NCBI RefSeq assembly: GCF_003369915.1
Contig: NC_046677.1
Location: 29,344,913-29,408,912 of the forward strand
Direction: 5' to 3'
Length of the DNA stretch: 64,000 nt
DNA from: Drosophila miranda
Lineage: Eukaryota > Arthropoda > Insecta > Diptera > Drosophilidae
Positions 13,201 to 26,016 of the stretch are shown piece by piece. Both the position numbers and the translations under genes were made by a program. Numbering within the stretch: position 1 is the stretch's first letter; every line of letters starts with the position of its first letter. The notes under the pieces are model-generated. The model made no database searches. It saw only the letters and a program-made list of their open reading frames with translations, and was not told where the DNA came from.

Positions 13201-16200
13201 ACACTTTACTTTAAGGTATATTATTTCCCACTTGATCAATCATTATCGATCAACAGAGGCTTCTGGAAGCCACTGCATTTATCATTCAGTCTGTGGCATA
13301 TCCATCAAGGCAACACAAATCTTAGGGTATTGAAGTTTCCGTTGGGCAAATATAGTTTTGTGTTTGCCAATATACATACGAGTACTGGCGGAATTGTGCA
13401 TAAATACAGTACAATTATTGCGTCGTCAAGTGCTGCTTAAAGACATGCGCTTCCTCTTTGGTTTCGGCGCTGGCTTTGGCTTTGGCTCTGATGGTGGCTT
13501 TGACTCTGACACCGGCAGTGGCTCGGCTCTGTTTTGCATCGCAGCTGCGCAAATAAAGCTGCTCCTGAGTGTACGACTGTACGATTGTACGGCAGTATCT
13601 GTTAATTATTGTTATGGATGGATGTTGTGACTGGTGTGTAAATAACAACAGACATGTGGCATCGGTAGATGGATACGAGTATATTGTACCATCAAATGCG
13701 AAAAACAAAAGGCGGCCATCGGCTGACGTCAATTCGTGAGCGAGAGAAATCAGGAACCGAGCCCAAAAACGCAGAAACAGAAGCTCAGCAAAAAAAAAAC
13801 CCAGCTTTGTTTTGATTTCGTTATAAAAACCTCCTCCGATCATGAGCCAGAATTGTGGGCGTGTGATTCATTTGGGTTTATGGGGAATCTACATCTACAT
13901 AGTATTATAATGTGTAGCGCCACACGCTGATCCGCTCATCATCATTATCATTATTATTATCATCATCGTGAGCACAGGCCACAGCCTCATCTACCTCACA
14001 TGGCAATGCTAATGAGCTGGGTCGAATAGCGACACAAAACTCGTTCCGCGGGATTCCCTCGCCCAAGAGTTTGGCGGGTACAAACAAACTGATTTTCGGA
14101 ATTTCAACCTGCGGCTTAGTCTGCGTCTGGGCTGTACTATGGAAACGGTTTACCTAATTAATGGGGGAAAAGTACTCAGTGCGCGGCAAATACTCGCACT
14201 CGTACGAGTACAATATACAATATACAATATCTGTGGGTAAACTGCCAAAACGGGGCGTGGCCTGTCAGAGGCAGATCATTCCATTCGAACGAAAGTGAGT
14301 TGAAAGCTTCGCCGGATCTGCCATAGAATCGCGGGTACATTTAAGTGTACTAAGTGCTCTCGTCCCTCTATTAGAGCTCCGACAGATTTACAGTGGGCCC
14401 AAAAACTGTTGACAAGGGCAATTAGAATTCCCATCCGAGAAGTCGGGCGACTGCGCGGCCCTGAACTCTGGCCTCGTCGACCCCCCTTCGGGGTGCTTCC
14501 ACATTTCCATACAGATGTTTTGTAAGAGTTCCGCAAAGAGGCATTTGCATACTGATGACTGATAAAATGATAGCGTTCTCAATGAGCTGCGAGAACTGTT
14601 CCTATAAATAGGTCTATGACTTGTTATCTCACTCTCGTTCTCATTGAAGGCAGCCCTTGGAGGATATTGTAGTAGTAGTAGTATGACTGATACGGGCCCT
14701 GCCGATGACTGGAAGAAGGTTACCGCGTGACCCTCTAACCCCCTGGCAATGTCATATACTCGGATGGATATCGAGTTGCATACCTTACAGAAACACAGAA
14801 ACAGCGGAACTGCACTCATCATGGAATCTGAGTAACACGATCACTGATGACTGATACTTTAGATTCTATATTTACTTCCCATATTTTAAGGTTTTCGATT
14901 AACATTTAATTGGAATAACCGCCTCCCCAGCATTAATATTAATAGAACTTGTTCTGTTATATTCGGGAAGTTCGTTTCTACGAGTATATAGATGTGGATC
15001 TCGTTCTATTGTCTGTCTGATCGTCAAGATGTCACGATGACAGACACGAAATTTGTGCGGTAATCATAACTGATGTTTGGATGCTACTCGTAGCAGGATG
15101 GGCGATAAAATAAGCCCCACCAAGCTGATTAGATCGTATTATAATTGAGAGTTGCCTTCCCAATAGATTAAAGTACAAAACTAGATAATTATAATCGTAT
15201 AATGCATATCTTAGAATCCTTGGCCGAACCAATTCCTTGTTACTGTAAGCCAATGCCAATTATTGTCATAAAAAGTGCACTATCACAATGAAAACTTCCT
15301 CATACGGACAGTAAAGACCCCTTATAGAACTCTAGGTTATAAAAACCATATAAAACAATAAATCAATCTGAGATAATAGAAACAGAAAAGACCATTATGT
15401 CCACTCCCTAAAAAATAGCCTTGGGAATACCCCGAAATGTTCAGTCTTTGGTAGAATCTTAGAACGCAATTGAAAAAGCTTTCTCTTGAGCTATCGTTTT
15501 GTAGATCTAGCTGTAGAAAGACCTGTCTATAGATGTGAGAAAAAAAACTCACGTGATTTGTCTACTTTGAACCAATAGCAAACATGGACTTCCCGTACAT
15601 TAAATACGTATTTCCCACCAACGCACACAAAAAAGTCTAAAATTTACCAGGGAATACCTAGACCACAGATCAGGAATAAAAATATTTAAATGTCGGACAA
15701 AATTAGTGGGAAAATGTCTGGAAAACAGTTATTGTTTATATATATATGGGAAACTTTTTGTGTGAATAACCCATAACCCAGAAGTATTACTACATTGATC
15801 GATTGTTCCCCGTGGAATATTTTGCACAGGAATTTCTGATGCAAAAATAAACCCAACCTAGTGATCGCTGGTCCAAAGTACTATTGTATTTCCATCGCAA
15901 TCTCATGAATATGGTGCAAAGTAGTGGTTTGCAAAAATCCCATTCCCATTCGAAGGCAAAGTGCGCAATCCGAATCAAAACTAGAACACACCGGAGCGAG
16001 GGAGAGCGTCCCACCACAGTGTCCGGCCGTCCCCCTCTGATTGCCACCAAAGGGACGGAGCGGATTTTGTGGTCTTTGGTTAGGCGTGCGGGTAATTAAC
16101 ACTTGTGGAAGTCTGGAGAACACCTAATTAGCGATCTGCATAATGCAACAGTTTGCTAATTACACGTGACCAGGGAGAGTTCAGGCGGTGAGGGGCACCT

Positions 16201-19200
16201 GCTGTGGGTTTTGTCACCACTCGTTCCTTGGAATCTTCGGATTTGGTTCAGTTAAATCTGGTTTGATGGTTTCATTTTTGTTCAATGAATTCATCGTAAT
16301 GAAACTCTGTTCACTAGGCATTTGATTTCTAGCACACGTCCAGCTAATAAAAGAACTAGTTTGATTCATTAACAGATGTTCTCATTGTGTTCATTCAAGA
16401 ATGAAATGTCACCATTTAACAGAATGACTAAACTGGCTGAAGGATGAACCTGAAAACTCAATTCTGCTAGTTCCAGCACCTGCCACACTCGAACGAACTA
16501 TTGTTTGCGGTGCTAATGGGAATTTACAGCAAGTTTTGTGTATGTAAATCTCGTCAACTAACTGACGTCGCAACTCTTGTCATCTTCGTCATCATCTCAT
16601 TTGGCTTTCATCATCATCGTCGTCAACAGCAGAAGTGCAACAGCAGAGAAGGAGCGTCAGCAGCGAGAAAAAGCGTCAGCAACACCGACAACAGAATCAA
16701 CAAGAACTTTGGTTAAAGGAAGGGTCGAAGCTCTCGATACCCTTGGATCGATATGGCGAAGGTATTCCCATCTGAATCAAATTTAATATATATATAGCTG
16801 TTTGAATATCTCTAAAAGGAAATAATGGTTTTTGACAGTCGAATGAAGCTCATCCCTGAGATATGTACACTTCTAAGGTATGTACACTTCCTTGTTTTCC
16901 GAATACCTGGTGTGACGTCTGCATTTTTGAATGTGTTTTACGACTCGGTCAGAATGAAATTCCGTTAGAACTCCGAACTCCGTTGTTACACAACTATTGA
17001 TGGCACTGTCGACGCCTTCCGAGTTGGCCATTCGTCTGATATAATGATTCGATTATAGCGGTTCTATTATTAACGGATCTAAGACATCTAAGCCTCACAT
17101 ATAAATATTTTTTTTAGTTTGTTGTCTCATCTCGTTGTTGCAAACATCTGTTTAAATGCAAACACCCACTTTGAATAGGGTATAACATCTCTGTTAGATG
17201 TGCGTCGCACGAAACATTTGCTCCATGTAAACAGAGTCGCACGCGAGAGAGCATTGGAAGGAGAGATAGGTACGTTGACGTTACCGGTTTGAACCGATTA
17301 CTACCCGTTGGTCGTGTCGTGTCGTGTCGTTGTTGCCGCTGCTATCCGCAAGGGTTCTCCCTCTCTATGTGTTTGTGTTTGTGTGTGTTAAAATTGACAA
17401 TTAATAAAAAGAATAAAGAACAATGAATGAATGAAACGGAATTGGAATTGAAATCAATCCCCTATAGAGCACACACACACACACACACAAAACCGAAGAG
17501 TAGTGTCGGGCCTCTTCTCAGTTGCAGCCATAACCCCAGTCCACGTCCAGTGGAAGGCGGCGCCAGCGCCAAAAGCTGACGCCGCAGATTTGCACACGTT
17601 CCGCCATGGTTTTAGAAGGGGTTACGTTACGTTACGGCTATGCAATAGATCATCGAAGAGGTTATAACCAGTTGCGACCTAAGCGAATCGGTTAGCGGTC
17701 GATCTGTAGCTGCCATAAACTGGTGTCACCTCTAAAGCGCATGGATTCCAAGCGAAATGAGATTGGGATTTGATTTCCGGAGAAATCCAGAGATACGAGT
17801 ACAGAGAATATTTGATTCCCAGAGAATTTAGATTAATGTTGATCCCAAGAGTAAAAATACAAGTCTTCGGATTTCGGATTTCAGACACTTTCCATCACGC
17901 CACCGAACTGACAGGCAGCCGGTGGTGGCGTCTGGGCGGATCCGTCTATACCTGAATTCCAGCCACACTTCTCCACCGCCCAGAGGCTATCGGTTTTCCA
18001 TGTCATCAGTGGAGGGGCTGGCTGGCTGCTGCGCAATACGAGGCGAGGCGGCAGGGGTCGGGACTTATCAGCAGAGACGAGACGAGCCACTCCGTACAAA
18101 TTAAACAAGGCGCGAATGGGCTGCGCGTGGCGTTCCGTATGGTTTCGACTATAATGAGCATGGGAACATAAAAAACAGACAGACGCTAAAAGCGGGACAC
18201 GAGCGGGCACGGGGGACAGGGGACACCTGAGAGGGGTAGCACGGCGCATTGCGAAATCCAAAACGGATTTATTTTTGAACAAAAAAATAAGAAAAGAAAA
18301 AATTGTCATTACGCTTGTCGCTTTAATAAGCATTTTTTTTGTGTGCAAGCGAAACGTTTATGCAATCACTTTATGCATTTACATGGGAGCTACTACTGTT
18401 TGGATTCTGAGTGCATTACCACTTTCGTACCCCAGACCAGAGAGCAACAGCTCCATTCAAAAGTTGTATACTTAATGTTAAGCAGGAATACGCTGGGGAT
18501 GACTCAAAGGGGGAACTGCGACTATGGTGCGAGATAAGGAGAAGAGTGATCATTCAAGATAAGAAAATTCCACAACATCCATTACGATAAGTGATAGAAA
18601 TATCTATATCTTAGGAATAGTAGGGAAAATGAGTCATGGGAATCCAAAAGGGATACTCGCATGAAATCACTACGATTCCGTGTAAATATCACTCTTGATA
18701 CGAAAGGGATAAATCATTCTGAACTTGTTCAATTGATCTGAAACGTAATGTGCTTATGTGCACACAGATTCCGATTTCAATTGAACTACAGACTACATGC
18801 ATACATATGCGCCACTCAAGCCACACGAAGCAGATTGCAAATAGTCTGATGCAATATGGTAATCATCTGAAAATAGACAGATTCTCATGAGCCATCTCAT
18901 ACTATACACGATGATTATGGAGACCCCCAGCAGGGGGTTGCATAAGTAGCCATGTCGTTACATTTTCCTTTATTTGGGTTCCTTATTGAAGCTGTAGCTT
19001 TGTTGACAATAGCATTTTAAAATAGACCATTTCTCATGGGTAATATGCACATAACTATAGATGAGGCCTCCTCCCACAAATGGTTTCGTTACACATAACT
19101 TTTCCTAGGACCGGATCTTTCGACACTATTTCCTATGTTCCTATAGCCAGACCACACGCAATGCCTCAAGTATTATCCATAGAGTCTGCAGCCCCCATCC

Positions 19201-20511
19201 CCAGAGACCTTTAATGAACGACACGTGCCGAGCCTCCTTAATAATATGAACGCATAAAAAACAGCTCACGCTAGCCATAAACCGATTGCTATTGAGTCCC
19301 AAAAAAGAAAGAAAATATTCCACTCTCATGAAATGACATCGTGCCGGCGGGCCTTATGCGCATAATCTCAACCACGATTACTAATATTTGCCTACTCTTT
19401 GTCACCCACTCGGCCAGAGAAAGAGAGAGGGAGAGAGAGGCCGGTCCAGTCCGATCCGGGACTGGAGTCACATGATAAACGCGTGAATTTAGCAAATTCT
19501 TGCTGACAAGCGAAACGTGTGAATAGGCGGGTCGCACGCTTCGCTTATAAGGCTAATCAGATCGCAGATAAACAGAAAGACAAAACAATTAGCTAACCGA
19601 TATTGGGGAGACAGTTTTTCTGTAGCACGTAAATGATGGATGGCTGGCTGGGCTGTACATGATTTTCGGGGAATATTGTTTCTAAAAACAAACCGAAATG
19701 GGTCTAAATTTATGGCGAATCGATTTAAAGACAGAGTGCTGCTGCCGCGGCTATTGACAAGGCTTAATAACTTGTATAATTGATAGCCAATGGTATTTGG
19801 CATTATATACAGCCATTATCAGAGGGCGAAGTGCTCTGCCACTCACCGATAAAGCTGACTATGGCCGGCAATTGGCATTAATAAAAGTGTACAGCGGTTT
19901 CCGCCCGATCAGACAAAAGCCTAATGCCCTGCCTGCCTGCAAGCGGCCTGGAGTGGGTGTGGGACGAACAAAGGGGACAAGCCATAGGGATCCATAAGGG
20001 TATAGATCTGCCAAGTGCTGCGCCGTCACAAGTGGCCGAGTGGGAAAACCGTGCGGTTGATAAGGGACCCACTGCAGCTGGTGCAAAGGTGGTGTGGACA
20101 TGGCAAAAAAGTTTTCCCCGACGAACTAGTTCAGGCGTTTGCTATTCGTAAATAACAGAGATTACACTGATGTCTAGACTATAAATACGGTGCGCTAATT
20201 ATAGTCATATATTCACCTATAAAATTCAAATTGCTCAGAGCCACGGCACAGCTGCTGGTGGCGGTCGTCAGCTTATCACCGGCTATGTTGCAAAAGTCCG
20301 GGTCATCCACGTCGAAGATGATCCCATCCTCCCACTCGGTGACAATGAGCGAGGACCTCGTCTGTTGCTGCGCCAGGGAATGGTTGGTGGTGGTTGCGGT
20401 GGCGGTGGCGATGGAGTGGTTACCCTCCCTGCTGCTGGTGCTGCTACTCGTCCTGTTGTTGTTGTTGTAGCTATTGCCAAACGAGTTGTTGTTGCCGCTG
20501 CCCGTTTTCAT
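7281..20511 (-). CDS. Pino: Protein pinocchio-like zinc-finger protein
   Basis: Four coding exons on the minus strand join in phase: 20511-20217, 8720-8645, 7805-7556 and 7484-7281. The product is 274 residues. The N-terminal exon is Asn/Ser/Thr-rich and then has [17 protein letters not shown]. The third exon carries the core: paired cysteines [30 protein letters not shown] and then VQWKRDFAM, continued as [11 protein letters not shown] in the last exon. The cysteine pairs suggest zinc binding. Pino is known in D. melanogaster from an olfactory-behaviour mutation (smi21F). Its biochemical role is unclear to me. Position beside TBC1D23 and Iris fits the 21E-F order I remember. The Met at 20511 was chosen as the first in the coding-like part. 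A Met in exon 2 (MSIASVHG) could start a shorter isoform from a promoter inside the large intron. Confidence 0.72.
8721..20216 (-). other. Pino: large pino intron (11.5 kb)
   Basis: Non-coding as far as I can see. It contains many simple repeats: AC and ACACCCC tracts at 10835-10876, a poly-G run near 10905-10918, ATC/ATT repeats at 13938-13968, a 7-base ACAATAT repeat at 14210-14231, GTCGT repeats at 17311-17331 and AC at 17470-17488. Stretches rich in GAGA near 10,720-10,740 and 11,040-11,070 could belong to alternative promoters. Open frames inside (9212-9646, 12270-12803, 13415-13843, 17881-18348) lack domains and splice logic, and I do not call them genes. Confidence 0.6.
10835..10918. 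repeat. AC / ACACCCC tandem repeat and poly-G run
   Basis: An (AC)n tract passes into a 7-base CCCACAC repeat (about 10850-10875), followed 30 bases later by about 14-15 consecutive G. The G-run may be length-polymorphic or mis-assembled. Confidence 0.7.
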
Positions 20512-21448
20512 CTGTTGGATGAGGCCAAGAGAGTCGTATTTAATGGGTAGAACAATGGAATGAATCAAGTGTGTACGTGATGCTATGCAAATGGCAAACG
20601 TCACACGTGGCGCAAATGCAAGCAAAATTGTATGGCTATGGTCGAGCGGCGGATTTGCTAGATGGCGGGGAATGATGATGTTGATGATGAAGAGGAGAGG
20701 TGTAGGTAGGCAGGAGGCACAGCTGTTGCTGCAGCACACACACACAAACTCAAGCATATACTTGCAACACCTTGTCAGCAATATGCAAAATCAATAGATG
20801 CAGATGCATTATTTAGGTGAAGGCTGCATTAAAGTGTATGTGTGTGTGTGTGTGTGTGCGTGCGTGGGTGCTTTCTGTGTGTTTGGTTTTGGTTTGGCGC
20901 TATCCGTGTGTGCTCTCGCCTCTGGTCCTTGTGTGCGTGCGTTTTTGCGGTTATAGGCCAATCATCGCATTAAGCATGCCCTTAACTTACGTTTTCTAAT
21001 GCAACCGCAGCGCGGGAGTATCCAAAAAGTGCGATAATAAATTTTAAGCGCCAACAGCAAGATTTTAAGTTAATTTTTTAATTTAATAGCAAAATAGCTG
21101 GCAACTAGAGATGGCAAAACAAACTATCGATGACACAACAATCAACAGTCACGAATCACGAATCACGCTCACGCGCGCGTAATCAGAAACTGTTATCATA
21201 ACAGTGAATCAGCCCTGGAATTCTTCCTGGTCCAGCCCTGGAATCATCTAAAACAGACAAAAAAATAGTTTCTTCGAAATTTCTTTCCAAATTAATTAAG
21301 ATTAAGACCATAGAATTATACAAAATAACTACGCACCTAAAAATGCACTCGACGTGTCTGCCAAAGGGCAATAAAGTGCATTAGGGCAGCTCATCAAAGT
21401 AGACAAATTGCAAAACACAATCACCTTCAACCTGGTGGGAGAGTCATC
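20512..21448. promoter_or_regulatory. divergent region between pino and TBC1D23
   Basis: The pino first coding exon (minus) and the TBC1D23 first coding exon (plus) lie 937 bases apart and point away from each other. The stretch should hold both 5' UTRs and promoters. It contains a long TG/GTGC tract at 20837-20870 and a CTATCGATGAC half-DRE near 21124. I see no Motif 1. Confidence 0.45.
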
Positions 21449-23958
21449 ATGGAGGAAAATATGTGGTAAATAAAAGCAATAGCGACACCCAGAATGACAG
21501 CGAAAGGCGTCAACGTCAACACTTGGTTAAACCCTACACCCCAAAGCCCAACGAATCATGATTCGTATTTTAATTTTAATTTTGGAGCAATTTTCCCTTC
21601 GGGCACACACTGAGAGAACAAGAGAGAGTGTTTGTGTTTCTTCTGGGTTGAGTTGAGTCAGACAGCCAACAGAGGCATCATTTCAGTGCCCGCATCGTTA
21701 TCAGCTAGGCCAACAGCAAACAGCTGCTCTTTTGGACACGTTAACGGCGACGTCGCCGTCACCGCTCCACTTTCTGGCGTGACAAAAGCAAGACTTTTAA
21801 ATTAATGCATCTTTTCTCTCCCTCTCTATAGGATAATAGAACTGGAGTCGGCTCTGCTGGACGACTGCAATGTGAACGATATATATAGCATTTGTCGGGG
21901 CAAAGGCCTGCCAGAGGCCCTACGTCCGGATGTATGGCAGGTGTGCCTGGATGTGAGGCACAAGAGCGACCAAATGTCGCTCTTCAACGAGATCTATGAT
22001 CTACCGTTTCAAAGCCAGTTGCGAGAGGACTGCCAGCGGCATGTGGATCGCATGGGCAACGATGAGGAGGACAAAGTGTCGGTGGTGTCCGACCTGGAGT
22101 CGATCATTACGTTCTATTGCAAGAACCGGAATCTGCAGTACGAGCCGGAGAACGGCTGGATTGAACTGCTACTGCCTTTGTTCGCCCTCAAGCTCAACCG
22201 CTCAGACACATTCAATCTGTTCGAGGCGATACGCGACACCTATATACCCAAGGGCTGCAAGCCGAAGGGCAATGTCTTCCATGTGTTCCGGCTGCTGCTG
22301 CAGTACCACGATCCTGAGCTGTGCTCCTTGCTGGACACCAAAAAGATCACACCCGACCTGTACTCGCTGACCTGGTTCCAGTCATTGTTCGCCTCCTGCA
22401 GCAGCCTGTCGGTGATCATAGCAATGTGGGATCTTTACTTTCAGAATGCCGACCCCTTTATGGTCTTCTTTCTGGCCCTGATCATCCTGATTAATGGACG
22501 CGAGAAGATTATGCAGATTAAAACCTCGTCCAAGGAGGAGATCATTGAGTTCCTCATCAACATGCCGTGCGCCCTGGAGCTGGACGATGTGTGGGATTTT
22601 TGCTCCCTCGCCCAGTACTATGCGCTGAAGACGCCGACCTCCTTTAAGACAGACTACCTGAAGGCGCTGTACGGCAAGCAGAACGACTCGCCGCGCAGCC
22701 AGGAAGAGTCCAACAAGGTGTCCCAAGCGCTGTGCCTGCCCGTGTCCGTCTACGAGTTGGTGGAGAACTCGGCCACTGAGTTTCCAGTGTCCGATGCCGT
22801 GCGCTTCTTTCTCGTCGACTGTCGTCCAGCCGAGCAGTACAACTCCGGCCACCTGTCGACGGCATTCCATCTCGACTGCAACCTGATGCTCCAGGAGCCC
22901 GTCGCCTTCGCCACCGCCGTCCAGGGTCTGCTCACGGCCCAGCGTCAGGCCATCGAGGTCAATTCAAATGCCGGCGGGGAGCATCTGTGCTTCATGGGCA
23001 GCGGACGCGTGGAGGAGGATCAATACACACATATGGTGGTGGCATCATTCCTGCAGAAGAACACACACTACGTGTCCTTGCTCACCGGCGGCTACGCATC
23101 CATACATGACTACTTTGGCGACCACATGGCCGATTGTCTGGAGGATCACAATGTGCGAAAGTGCCTCGTCTGCCAGAAGCATAATTCCCAACAAGTGAGT
23201 ACTCGTACCAGTAATGCCTCTCATTTGCGTAGCATAATGTAATGAAAGTGTTTTTTTTCTTGCAGACGAAAACCGTTCCACTGAAGGCAACTGCGGCAGC
23301 CTCATCCACGGATCTGTTCAGCAAGTTCTCTGCTGCCATGAAGTCAAAGTCGGCCGAGGTTAAGGGCAAATTGCTGGATATCATTGTGAATCCCAGTGCG
23401 AGCAGCGGAGCCGCAGCCAGCGGCGTGTCCAATGGGTCGCAGTCCGCGGCGTCCAAGGACTGTCATGTGACTCCCAAGGAGCGGAATGGCAAGCGCTATC
23501 GCAATTTGGTGCCTGTGTTCAGCATCGATGATGAGAACGAGGACGCCTACGATGGTGCGGAGCGCGATACTCCCAAGCTGGCGGGCGACGACAAGGAGAT
23601 CGTAAATCTGAATCAATATTTCAAAACGGCAGACATCATCAATGCGTTCAAGTGCCAGGAAGTGCACATGAGTGGCTACATGTACGACAGCCATCTGATA
23701 ATCACGCCCGGCCAGCTGGTGGTGCTGCGCGAACTGGGACGCGGCCAGGCCCAGATTATGGTGCGTCGTCCGCTGGCCAGCATTGTCAAGATCACGGCCA
23801 AAAAGCGGCACCGGGATCTGATCACCTTCAAGTACGGCTTCCCCGATGGCGAAGGGCTGATGATCACCGACATGGATCGCTTTCTCATACCAAATGCCGC
23901 CGAGGCCACAGCTCTGGTCTCCAAGCACATAGTGCAGGTGCTGGACAATCCCAAGTAG
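21449..23958 (+). CDS. TBC1D23 homologue (trans-Golgi tethering adaptor)
   Basis: Three exons (21449-21465, 21832-23194, 23266-23958) join in phase into 690 residues. The human protein is 699. The first exon is only 17 bases (MEENM plus two bases). It gives MEENMWIIELESALLDD, which lines up with the vertebrate N-terminus. Order: TBC domain at about 25-290 (DLESIITFYCKNRNLQY, CSLLDTKKITPDLYSL), rhodanese-like domain at about 310-440 (VDCRPAEQYNSGHLSTAFHLD, LCFMGSGRVEEDQY), then a linker and a C-terminal PH-like domain from about 560. TBC1D23 bridges golgin-97/245 vesicle capture to the WASH/FAM21 complex at the trans-Golgi. Its TBC domain is regarded as GAP-inactive, and I see no canonical arginine-finger motif here. 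Probably CG4552 in D. melanogaster (from memory). Confidence 0.93.
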
Positions 23959-24366
23959 GATGCCGATGCCAATGCCGTCAAACAGCGTCATTAGTCCGTA
24001 GACGTAGTGGAAATGCTTTTCTCCCCTTCCCACCAATTCGCGATCCCCGTGCATTAAGCTTTATTTAACAAACACAGACAGATAGACAGACACAAAGTGC
24101 AATGCGTGCGCCCTTCGCTCGCACGTAACTAGTTTTTAATTGGCAATCTTTTCCTTGTAGTAGCTGACAAAATGTAGTCTTAATTGAAAACGAAGTGGTC
24201 CATCCAGGCCACAAGGCAATTGTAACATAGAGCACCCGCAAACCGCAACCACCTATCCCAATCCCAGTCCCATTATGTTTTCTAAAATTCTAAGTGCAAC
24301 CAAAAGGAAACCTTAACTAAAGCCTTGAGACTTACAATGTGTAAATGGATGAGAGAGTAACTAATA

Positions 24367-24395
24367 TTTATTGCAATTAAAACCCTAAAAATAAA
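24367..24395. terminator. back-to-back poly(A) signals of TBC1D23 and Iris
   Basis: A plus-strand AATAAA lies at 24390-24395, 430 bases past the TBC1D23 stop. A minus-strand AATAAA (TTTATT at 24367-24372) lies about 50 bases past the Iris stop. The two mRNAs therefore probably overlap at their 3' ends. Confidence 0.6.
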
Positions 24396-24420
24396 CATGT
24401 ATTATATTGGAAACCAAAAC

Positions 24421-26016
24421 TCACTCCACATTGTTCCTCTCCAGGAGAGGATGATCGTTGGAGCTCCCTTCATTCTTGGTCTTTATCCGATGGTCCTCCA
24501 CTGGTCTCTGTACCTGCTGAGCACGGGCTCTACGCTGGTAGCAATATACGTAGAACCAGCCCAGGGAAATGGATAAAATGATCATCACGAGAGTGCCGGC
24601 AACAATGATGGCAACGGATGAGCCCTCCTCAATCTCCAGTTGGTGTTGCTTCTGTGCGTCATCCAAAGACCTGGGGGCATTCAGTGCTATGGGTGTCAGA
24701 GAAGCATAGGCCTGCCTTGCAGTTGCGCCTTGCATCCCTTGGAGTGTCACAAATGTACTTCGCACTACGCAGTCGCTCCGAATCGTTAAGATACCGCTGC
24801 CGTTGATCCGTAGCTGCTGCCGCTCATCCGAGCAAACACCCATAATCGAGACCTCCTTGGTGACTGTTACCATCCAGCGATTGGGTGAAGCGAGCGGTAT
24901 CCAAAGAGAGCTTTGGTTCACATGGCGTGGGCTGCACTCTTGGGAGGTGCGATTCCGGAAGGCCGCCAGTGTGCAGGGCAGTGCTCCAGAGTCTCGGCCA
25001 AAGGTGATTTGATGGGCCTTGCATAGGAATCTTTCTGGGTGAAGCTGCAGGCAGCTGTCCATCTCAATGTCCTGCAGGGCGAAGTATCTGTCCAGGTGGT
25101 CACTAATGGCCAGGTTCGACGTCTCTGTATACATCAGCTGAATGCCGCCTACATCTACCCTTGGGATGGGCGTGAGACGGTAGACATCGAACTGCTCAAC
25201 GTCGACCAGTGGCACCTTGATGTAGAACAACAGGTGCTGTTCGAGCTGCTGAATTTGGCTAGTGGTGGCAACTCGATAGAAATCAGAGAGTGTAAGACTG
25301 TTAAATGGTAGCCGACGGTCCTGTGGAAGATGGCCCAGGATGACGGTCCGCTCATGCTCCAGCTGTTTGATTGAAAGGATCATCGGGTGGAGCTTGCCAT
25401 GTTGGGCAGTAAATACTGCATCGCGTATGGCATTCTGGGTCTGCTTTATCCGGCCAGCCAGAGCACGAAGCTGGTCTGCCTGTCCCCACAAATTTAAAGA
25501 ACTGATCTCATTGCTGTTAAAAACGTTTTCTCTTATCACGTTGAAAGTGCTGTCGATGACTGAGGTTCGATTCGAAAGCAAGTCTCTGAAGTCCACCCCG
25601 TTGTCCTGAATTCTTGAGATGATAGAGGCGGTGTACTTAAGGTACTCTGAGTCTGGTTCTCTGCTCAGACCACGATAAAGGCTGGCCACCTCCATCTCAT
25701 TTAGATCAGACTGAAATGATCTTGGACAGAACTCCTCGGGATTTTTGTCGCAATTCTTCATTAGAAGTTTGTAGGTGTTATTAAATGTCCAAATCTCCGA
25801 AAAGAGGGGCTCCAAACTGTAATAGACCACGATGGTCCATTCTGACATGATGACGGACGCGCGTCCCCTGTGCTCGATGAAGGTCCCCAAGCTATTGTTG
25901 AAGTATGTCATTGTCATGGGCGCCACCTCTCCATTTTCACTCACATCAACAGGCGCCTGGTGGGAAACTCCGATGCAAATCGTAAAGATGAAGATGAATA
26001 AAGTTGGGTTGGACAT
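24421..26016 (-). CDS. Iris: Iris, domesticated insect-retrovirus envelope protein
   Basis: A single uninterrupted exon of 531 residues from the Met at 26016. The open frame extends 42 codons further to 26142, but only the inner Met opens a good signal peptide (a hydrophobic LFIFIFTICIG stretch), so I chose it. The ectodomain has many Cys and N-glycosylation sites. One transmembrane helix lies near residues 467-491, followed by a short basic cytoplasmic tail. This is the layout of the baculovirus F / Errantivirus envelope family. Iris (CG4715) is a published host gene captured from the Kanga retrovirus lineage before the melanogaster-obscura split. Its place beside pino and TBC1D23 supports identity. 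No gag, pol or LTR flanks it. I see no clear R-X-K/R-R furin site at the usual F2/F1 boundary, consistent with loss of fusion activity. The complete frame argues for selection as a host gene. Confidence 0.88.
   Translation of the reverse strand: MSNPTLFIFIFTICIGVSHQAPVDVSENGEVAPMTMTYFNNSLGTFIEHRGRASVIMSEWTIVVYYSLEPLFSEIWTFNNTYKLLMKNCDKNPEEFCPRSFQSDLNEMEVASLYRGLSREPDSEYLKYTASIISRIQDNGVDFRDLLSNRTSVIDSTFNVIRENVFNSNEISSLNLWGQADQLRALAGRIKQTQNAIRDAVFTAQHGKLHPMILSIKQLEHERTVILGHLPQDRRLPFNSLTLSDFYRVATTSQIQQLEQHLLFYIKVPLVDVEQFDVYRLTPIPRVDVGGIQLMYTETSNLAISDHLDRYFALQDIEMDSCLQLHPERFLCKAHQITFGRDSGALPCTLAAFRNRTSQECSPRHVNQSSLWIPLASPNRWMVTVTKEVSIMGVCSDERQQLRINGSGILTIRSDCVVRSTFVTLQGMQGATARQAYASLTPIALNAPRSLDDAQKQHQLEIEEGSSVAIIVAGTLVMIILSISLGWFYVYCYQRRARAQQVQRPVEDHRIKTKNEGSSNDHPLLERNNVE

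Noticed and set aside
20179-20781. 200-codon frame with an earlier Met (20781) as the pino start
   Set aside because: The upstream part is hydrophobic and Cys-rich without coding character; it is probably 5' UTR or promoter.
22382-22870. 162-codon minus-strand frame opposite TBC1D23
   Set aside because: Another shadow of a confirmed coding exon.
23344-24054. 236-codon minus-strand frame opposite TBC1D23
   Set aside because: It mirrors the GC-rich third exon of TBC1D23 and has no domain; it is an antisense shadow.
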